Shown here one piece after another: positions 59,866 to 64,000 of a stretch of 64,000 nt of DNA. How positions within the stretch are numbered: the stretch's first letter is position 1; the number at the start of each line of letters is the position of its first letter. The stretch spans positions 62,001-126,000 of the forward strand of contig NZ_JACEZS010000012.1 of assembly GCF_014042365.1 (NCBI RefSeq), in the 5' to 3' direction. Made by a program: the position numbers and the translations under genes. Origin of the DNA: Rugamonas fusca. GTDB lineage: Bacteria > Pseudomonadota > Gammaproteobacteria > Burkholderiales > Burkholderiaceae_D. The notes under the pieces were generated by a model. That model saw nothing but the letters and a program-made list of their open reading frames with translations. It did no database searches and was not told the origin of the DNA.

Positions 59866-60106
59866 AGTCTAATGATTCCTTTCGAAACTTCCGCTTTTGG
59901 CCGAACGCAGCCGTCGGCAGCATAGCAGTTTTGCAATTGGGAAAAATTCACGCTTTGTCACAGCCTGCATATATCCCTGACGACCCGCCATCGGTCGAGA
60001 TCAAACTGTGCCGCAGAAAAGCCCTGCTGTTTGTGAAATTCTGTGATCTTTGCTGTTTAACGAACTGCTATCCTTGGTCGCCTGCTCTACTGCGTCGTTT
60101 TTCCTT

Positions 60107-60694
60107 ATGGATATTCGAACCCTCAGCGCCTACGACCATCATGCCACCGCGTTTGCGGACGACTGGGAGGAACAGCCGCCGGCGTCGGACTTGCACGCTC
60201 TGATATGCAAATACTTCCGTCCTGGATGCACGGCCGATGTCGGTTGCGGCAGTGGGCGCGATACTGCCTGGCTGTCCTCGAATGGATTCCCGGCCATAGG
60301 CTTCGAACCGTCACAGGGTTTGCTGACAGAGGCACGGTTGCGCCATCCCAAGGTCAGCTTTCAGGCTGCGGCACTGCCAGAGCTCGCAGGGGTGGCAGAC
60401 GGCAGCTTCGTCAACGTGCTCTGCGAAACTGTCGTGATGCACTTGGGAGCTGAACTCATCGCGCCTTCGGTACGCAAGCTCCTGGCCATCATCAAACCCG
60501 GCGGTACCTTGTATCTGAGCTGGCGCGTGACCGAGGGGAACGATCGGCGCGATGAATACGGACGGCTATATGGCGCATTTGACCCGTTATTGGTTCGCCA
60601 CGCCTTGTCCGACGCCGTGATTATTCTTGATGAGCAAGTGGCAAGTACTTCGTCCGGAAAAACGATCCGCCGCATCATCGCGCGGAAAACATAA
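60107..60694 (+). CDS. Class I SAM-dependent methyltransferase
   Basis: A 195-residue protein starting at MDIRTLSAYDHHATAFADDW; an upstream ATG at 60050 would add 19 hydrophobic residues without a ribosome site. The SAM-binding motif is TADVGCGSGRDTAWL. AIGFEPSQGLLTEARL is the acidic loop, and IIKPGGTLYLSWRV is motif III. The substrate is unknown. GC content is slightly lower than in the flanking genes. It is convergent with mshN. Confidence 0.87.
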   Translation: MDIRTLSAYDHHATAFADDWEEQPPASDLHALICKYFRPGCTADVGCGSGRDTAWLSSNGFPAIGFEPSQGLLTEARLRHPKVSFQAAALPELAGVADGSFVNVLCETVVMHLGAELIAPSVRKLLAIIKPGGTLYLSWRVTEGNDRRDEYGRLYGAFDPLLVRHALSDAVIILDEQVASTSSGKTIRRIIARKT

Positions 60695-60846
60695 CGGTAC
60701 TTGCCAAATAGAGCAACCACCCCAGGCAAACCGCCTGGCTGCCTCAGCGCCACATGTAAGACCAGCCAATTCCTACGCACGCCACGCTGAGCCAATCCCG
60801 TAGCGACAGCAACCGGACGGCGCCGGCATGACGCCATCTGGCCCCC

Positions 60847-62082
60847 TCAGCGGCCCAGCGCCTCCAGCTTGCGGTCGAGGAACGCCTGCAATTCGGGCGT
60901 CATGCCGCTCGCGGCCCTGGCGCGGGTGTAGGCGGCCCGCGCTTCGGGCAGGCGCTTCCCGGCCTGCAGCGAAATTCCCAGCCCCATCCACCACACGCCT
61001 TTTTGCGGCGCCAGCTTCAACGCGGCTTGGTAGTGCTCGACGGCTTCGCCGTGGCGCTGCGCCCGTTGCAGCACGCCCGCCACGAAGCCTTGGTATTCCG
61101 CGTTGTCGCCCGCGTAAGGCAGCGTGCGCAGCAACGTGTCCAGCGCCGGGCCGCCGCTTTCCAGCTGCAAACGGGACAGCAACATGGCCATGTCGGGCTG
61201 ACGGGCATCCAGTGCCAGCGCCTGCTGCAACTGCACGATGGCCTCGTCCGTCCGGTGGTTCTCGATCAGCAGCGTCACCAGCGTCTGCCGGGCCGCCTCG
61301 TGACGCGGGGCGAGTTCGACGGCATGTTGCAGCTCCACCAGCGCTTCGACATTGCGACCTTCCTGCAGATCCTGCAACGCCCGGCGGTAACGGTTTTCAG
61401 CCAGCTGCGCCGGGCCGAGGTCGCGGCTAACGCCGCCGGCGGACGCGGCGCCCGCCTCCCTGTTCGCCGGTTTGGCCTGAAGCCTGGCCTGCTCGCGATG
61501 GCGGCTGACCAGCCCTTCATTGCCACGGTCCGCTTGGGCGCGTGCCTTGGCCTCGCGGACGTCGTGCTTGCGCTTGCGCGCGTGCGGCGCGGGCGCGCTG
61601 TCCATGTCATCGGTCAGGACTGGTCCAGCCGGGTCGCCACCAGCGTGCTCTGCGCGGTCGGCCGTGCCGCCCGCAGCAGAACCGTCGGCGGGCGATCGCG
61701 CGGCCGCGACCGCAGCGGCATCACGCGCCCCAGCGGCCGCAGGTGGCACAGCTGCCCTACTGGCGGCACCGTCGCCGGCATTGGTTGCCGATGGCAGCGC
61801 AGCAGCGGCGGCCGCCGGCGCCGGCACGGACGCCGGCGCCTGCGGCACCACCACCATCACCGGCGCCGGACGCGGCTTGACCGTGTGGCTGGTGAAATAG
61901 TGCCAGCCATACCAGCTGCCCGCCCCCATCGCCACCACGGCCACGGCGCCCACGCCAAGCAACACGGGCAGCAACCGCTTGCGCGGCATGGCCACGGGAC
62001 GCAGTTCCTGCTGTCCAAGCGCAGCGCCGGGCTTGCCGCCGCGCGCATCGAGGTCTTGCAGCATTTTGTTAATCAGGCTCAT
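60847..62082 (-). CDS. mshN: MSHA-type pilus biogenesis protein MshN (TPR protein)
   Basis: A 411-residue protein starting at MSLINKMLQDLDARGG, which matches MshN/GspB-like N termini. The ATG overlaps the mshM stop by four bases. A membrane segment lies at about residues 35-58 (LLPVLLGVGAVAVVAMGAGS). A long Ala/Pro-rich periplasmic linker follows, and the last 180 residues contain TPR-like repeats (ALVELQHAVELAPRHEAARQ, AIVQLQQALALDARQPDMAM). It probably helps place the secretin in the envelope together with MshL and MshM. Confidence 0.86.
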   Translation of the reverse strand: MSLINKMLQDLDARGGKPGAALGQQELRPVAMPRKRLLPVLLGVGAVAVVAMGAGSWYGWHYFTSHTVKPRPAPVMVVVPQAPASVPAPAAAAAALPSATNAGDGAASRAAVPPAAAGARDAAAVAAARSPADGSAAGGTADRAEHAGGDPAGPVLTDDMDSAPAPHARKRKHDVREAKARAQADRGNEGLVSRHREQARLQAKPANREAGAASAGGVSRDLGPAQLAENRYRRALQDLQEGRNVEALVELQHAVELAPRHEAARQTLVTLLIENHRTDEAIVQLQQALALDARQPDMAMLLSRLQLESGGPALDTLLRTLPYAGDNAEYQGFVAGVLQRAQRHGEAVEHYQAALKLAPQKGVWWMGLGISLQAGKRLPEARAAYTRARAASGMTPELQAFLDRKLEALGR

Positions 62083-62975
62083 TTGGTCAACGCCCACGTC
62101 AATCCGCACGCGGCCACCAGCGCGCCGGCGCCCAGCGCGGCCAGCCACGGCCAGCGCGAACGGCGCACGCCGATGGTATCGCCGGCCGCCAGCTTCACGT
62201 GGCCCTTGGCCACCTGCTGCTTGCCCTGGCCATAAGCGAGCATCAGCGACTTATGGGCCATGATGTTGATCAGCCGAGGAATGCCGCCGCTGGCACGGTA
62301 CAGCACGCCGATGGCGCCACGGCTGAACAGGCGGCTGCCCGTAAAGCCCGCCACCCGCAGCCGGTGGGCCAGGTAGTATTCCATGTCGTCGCGCGTGAGC
62401 GGCCCCAGGTGGTAGTGGAAGGTGATGCGCTGGGCCAGCTGGCGGATCGAATCGCCCTGCAAATGCACGTTCAGTTCCGGCTGGCCGAACAGCACGATCT
62501 GCAGCAGCTTGCGTTTTTCCGTTTCCAGGTTGGTCAGCAGGCGCAAGGCTTCCAGGCTTTCCAGCGGTATCGCCTGGGCCTCGTCCAGGCACAGCAGCAC
62601 GCGCTTGTCCTGGGCCGCCAGCTCCATCAGGCGCGAGGTGATCGCCTTGAGCAACTGGTGCTGGTCCACGTCGCGCGCCAGCGTGAGCGACAGTTCATCG
62701 GCCAGCGCCAGCATCAGCGAACGCGGCTCGAGATAGGGATTGGGAATGTAGGCCGTGACGAAATCGTCGCCCAGCGTGGTGATGAACTTGCGGCACAACA
62801 GCGTCTTGCCCGTGCCGACCTCGCCCGTGATCTTGATGAAGCCCTCGCCGCTGCGGGCCGCCACCAGCAAGGTGTTGAGCGCCTCCTGCGAATGGGGGCT
62901 GGTGAAGAAGAAGCTGGTGTCGGGCGTGATGCCGAACGGCGCCTCCTTCAGGCCAAAGTGCTGCAGATACATCAT
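62079..62975 (-). CDS. mshM: MSHA pilus AAA ATPase MshM (ExeA-like)
   Basis: A 298-residue protein with the ExeA/MshM start MMYLQHFGLKEAPFGITPDT. The P-loop is GEVGTGKTLLCRKF and the Walker B is VLLCLDEAQAIPLESLEALR. LLTNLETEKRKLLQIVLFGQ and SGGIPRLINIMAHKSLMLAY complete the family pattern. One membrane segment at about 275-295 ends the protein. It powers or guides secretin assembly. The start overlaps the mshL stop by one base (TGATG) and the end overlaps mshN by four, so all three are coupled. Confidence 0.92.
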   Translation of the reverse strand: MMYLQHFGLKEAPFGITPDTSFFFTSPHSQEALNTLLVAARSGEGFIKITGEVGTGKTLLCRKFITTLGDDFVTAYIPNPYLEPRSLMLALADELSLTLARDVDQHQLLKAITSRLMELAAQDKRVLLCLDEAQAIPLESLEALRLLTNLETEKRKLLQIVLFGQPELNVHLQGDSIRQLAQRITFHYHLGPLTRDDMEYYLAHRLRVAGFTGSRLFSRGAIGVLYRASGGIPRLINIMAHKSLMLAYGQGKQQVAKGHVKLAAGDTIGVRRSRWPWLAALGAGALVAACGLTWALTK

Positions 62976-64000
62976 CAGTTGCGCTCCTTCAGGCCGCGCG
63001 GGTCCAGATCCTTGATGCGACGGCCCGTCTCCAGCAAGTCCTCGTTCCAGTCGCTGCCCTCGGCCACGATGGTGGGCTTGATCAGCACCACCAGCTCGCG
63101 CTTTTGCATCACGTCGCTGGTGTTGCGGAACAGCGCACCGAGCACGGGTACATTGCCCACGCCGGGCACTTGCGAACGGTCCATGGTCGTGGCCTGGCGC
63201 ATCAGGCCGCCGATCGCGACCACGCGTCCGTCCTGGCCACGCACCATGCTGTCCATCTCGGACGTGGACGAGGCGGCCAGCGGCAGGCTCAAATTACCCG
63301 CCGTGCCGAGGTTGATGCCCTTGTTCACGGTCGACACCTGGCTCACCGACGGGTGCACGTGCAGCGTCACGTTGCCATGGTCGTCGATCTGCGGCGTCAC
63401 GTCCAGCACCACGCCGGAGAAGAACGGCTGCAGCGTCACGCTGGGCGACACCACGCCGCTGCCGGTGCCGTTGGTGGTCGTGGTGGTGCTCACGCCGGTG
63501 ACGAAGAATTCATCGGTGCCGATCTTCAGCACGGCTTTCTGGTTGTTCAGCGTGGCAATGCGCGGGCTCGACAGCACATGCACCGTGCCCTGCGATTCCA
63601 GGAACGAGATCAGGGCCGCGAAGTTACTGGTCTGGAACGCCAGCCCGAACAGCGAACCGGCCGCGTCGGCCGCGCTGCCCAGCGAGACGCCCGTGGTGGC
63701 CGTAATGCCGCCCTTGCCCGTGCTGGCGATGGCCGTTTGCGGCGAGTTGAGCGGATTGAGCGACGTGCCCGGCGTGAGAAAGCCGCCCGAAATCTTGTTG
63801 TTGCCATGTCCATCGCGGAAGTTGGCAAAACCGGCCCAGTTGATGCCGGTCTGGTAGCCGCTGTTCAGTTCCACTTCCAGGATCTTCGCCTCCAGGATCA
63901 CCTGGCGGTCGACGGAAAGCTGGGTCGCCTTCAAGTATTGATCGACGCTACGCAATTCATCGGGCATGGCCTTGATCAGCAGCACGCCCGATTGCGGGCT
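62975..64000 (-). CDS. mshL: MSHA pilus secretin MshL (C-terminal part, 5' end outside window)
   Basis: The frame is open to base 64000, so the gene begins beyond the window and only the last 341 residues are visible; an internal Met at 63952-63954 or nearby is not the start. SPQSGVLLIKAMPDELRSVD and RQVILEAKILEVELNSGYQT match the last N domain of MshL. The secretin core follows: VHVLSSPRIATLNNQKAVLK, VTLQPFFSGVVLDVTPQIDD and VPVLGALFRNTSDVMQKREL. It forms the outer-membrane channel for the pilus. Confidence 0.93.
   Translation of the reverse strand, partial: SPQSGVLLIKAMPDELRSVDQYLKATQLSVDRQVILEAKILEVELNSGYQTGINWAGFANFRDGHGNNKISGGFLTPGTSLNPLNSPQTAIASTGKGGITATTGVSLGSAADAAGSLFGLAFQTSNFAALISFLESQGTVHVLSSPRIATLNNQKAVLKIGTDEFFVTGVSTTTTTNGTGSGVVSPSVTLQPFFSGVVLDVTPQIDDHGNVTLHVHPSVSQVSTVNKGINLGTAGNLSLPLAASSTSEMDSMVRGQDGRVVAIGGLMRQATTMDRSQVPGVGNVPVLGALFRNTSDVMQKRELVVLIKPTIVAEGSDWNEDLLETGRRIKDLDPRGLKERN

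Overview
The window is GC-rich, densely coding DNA from a beta-proteobacterium. It most resembles the Oxalobacteraceae (Massilia, Duganella or Janthinobacterium type). This is an inference from gene content: a family I lipase with its foldase, a PEP-CTERM surface protein, a type VI secretion system (T6SS) under Ser/Thr phosphorylation control, class I polyhydroxyalkanoate (PHA) synthase with PhaR, and an MSHA-type pilus cluster. No rRNA, tRNA, CRISPR array or intact insertion sequence was recognised.

Layout. 1-1375: end of a secreted triacylglycerol lipase, then its foldase. 1501-5901: four overlapping genes encoding a sensor-like membrane protein, a Cache-HAMP-MFS fusion, an ABC-type substrate-binding protein and a GNAT-like protein. 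5930-33892: a T6SS region in several blocks. These are a transmembrane Ser/Thr kinase and PP2C phosphatase; tagF-tssK-tagH-vgrG-PAAR-like (minus strand); a plus-strand block with a TssB/TssC-like fusion, a DUF4337 protein and a TPR-methyltransferase; two unrelated genes (diguanylate cyclase, PEP-CTERM protein); and the main operon kinase-tssA-tssB-tssC-hcp-tagJ-tssE-tssF-tssG-tssH. The membrane-complex genes tssJ, tssL and tssM are absent.

33947-49625: mostly housekeeping and metabolic genes, namely 5'-nucleotidase, mfd, serB, a secreted GH5 hydrolase, an AraC regulator, metC, a cupin, an ATP-grasp-like protein, rimO, a secreted cyanophycinase-like protein and a PilZ protein. 49729-52637: phaR and phaC with an unusual structured intergenic region, plus a small membrane protein. 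52655-59151: pgeF, rluD, bamD, yaaA, a PIN protein, a methionine aminotransferase and an HD-GYP-like protein with a degenerate HD site. 59152-60694: a patch of lower GC with an orphan gene and a methyltransferase. 60847-64000: mshN, mshM and a partial mshL, continuing past the window end.

The T6SS genes supply sheath, tube, baseplate, spike and disassembly ATPase. Two kinases, one phosphatase, the FHA protein TagH and TagF make up a threonine-phosphorylation control module. The most unusual items are the sensor-MFS fusion operon, the fused sheath-like protein, the missing membrane complex, the hydrolase promoter dyads and three families of intergenic palindromic repeats (20647-20727, 50481-50583, 55377-55470).
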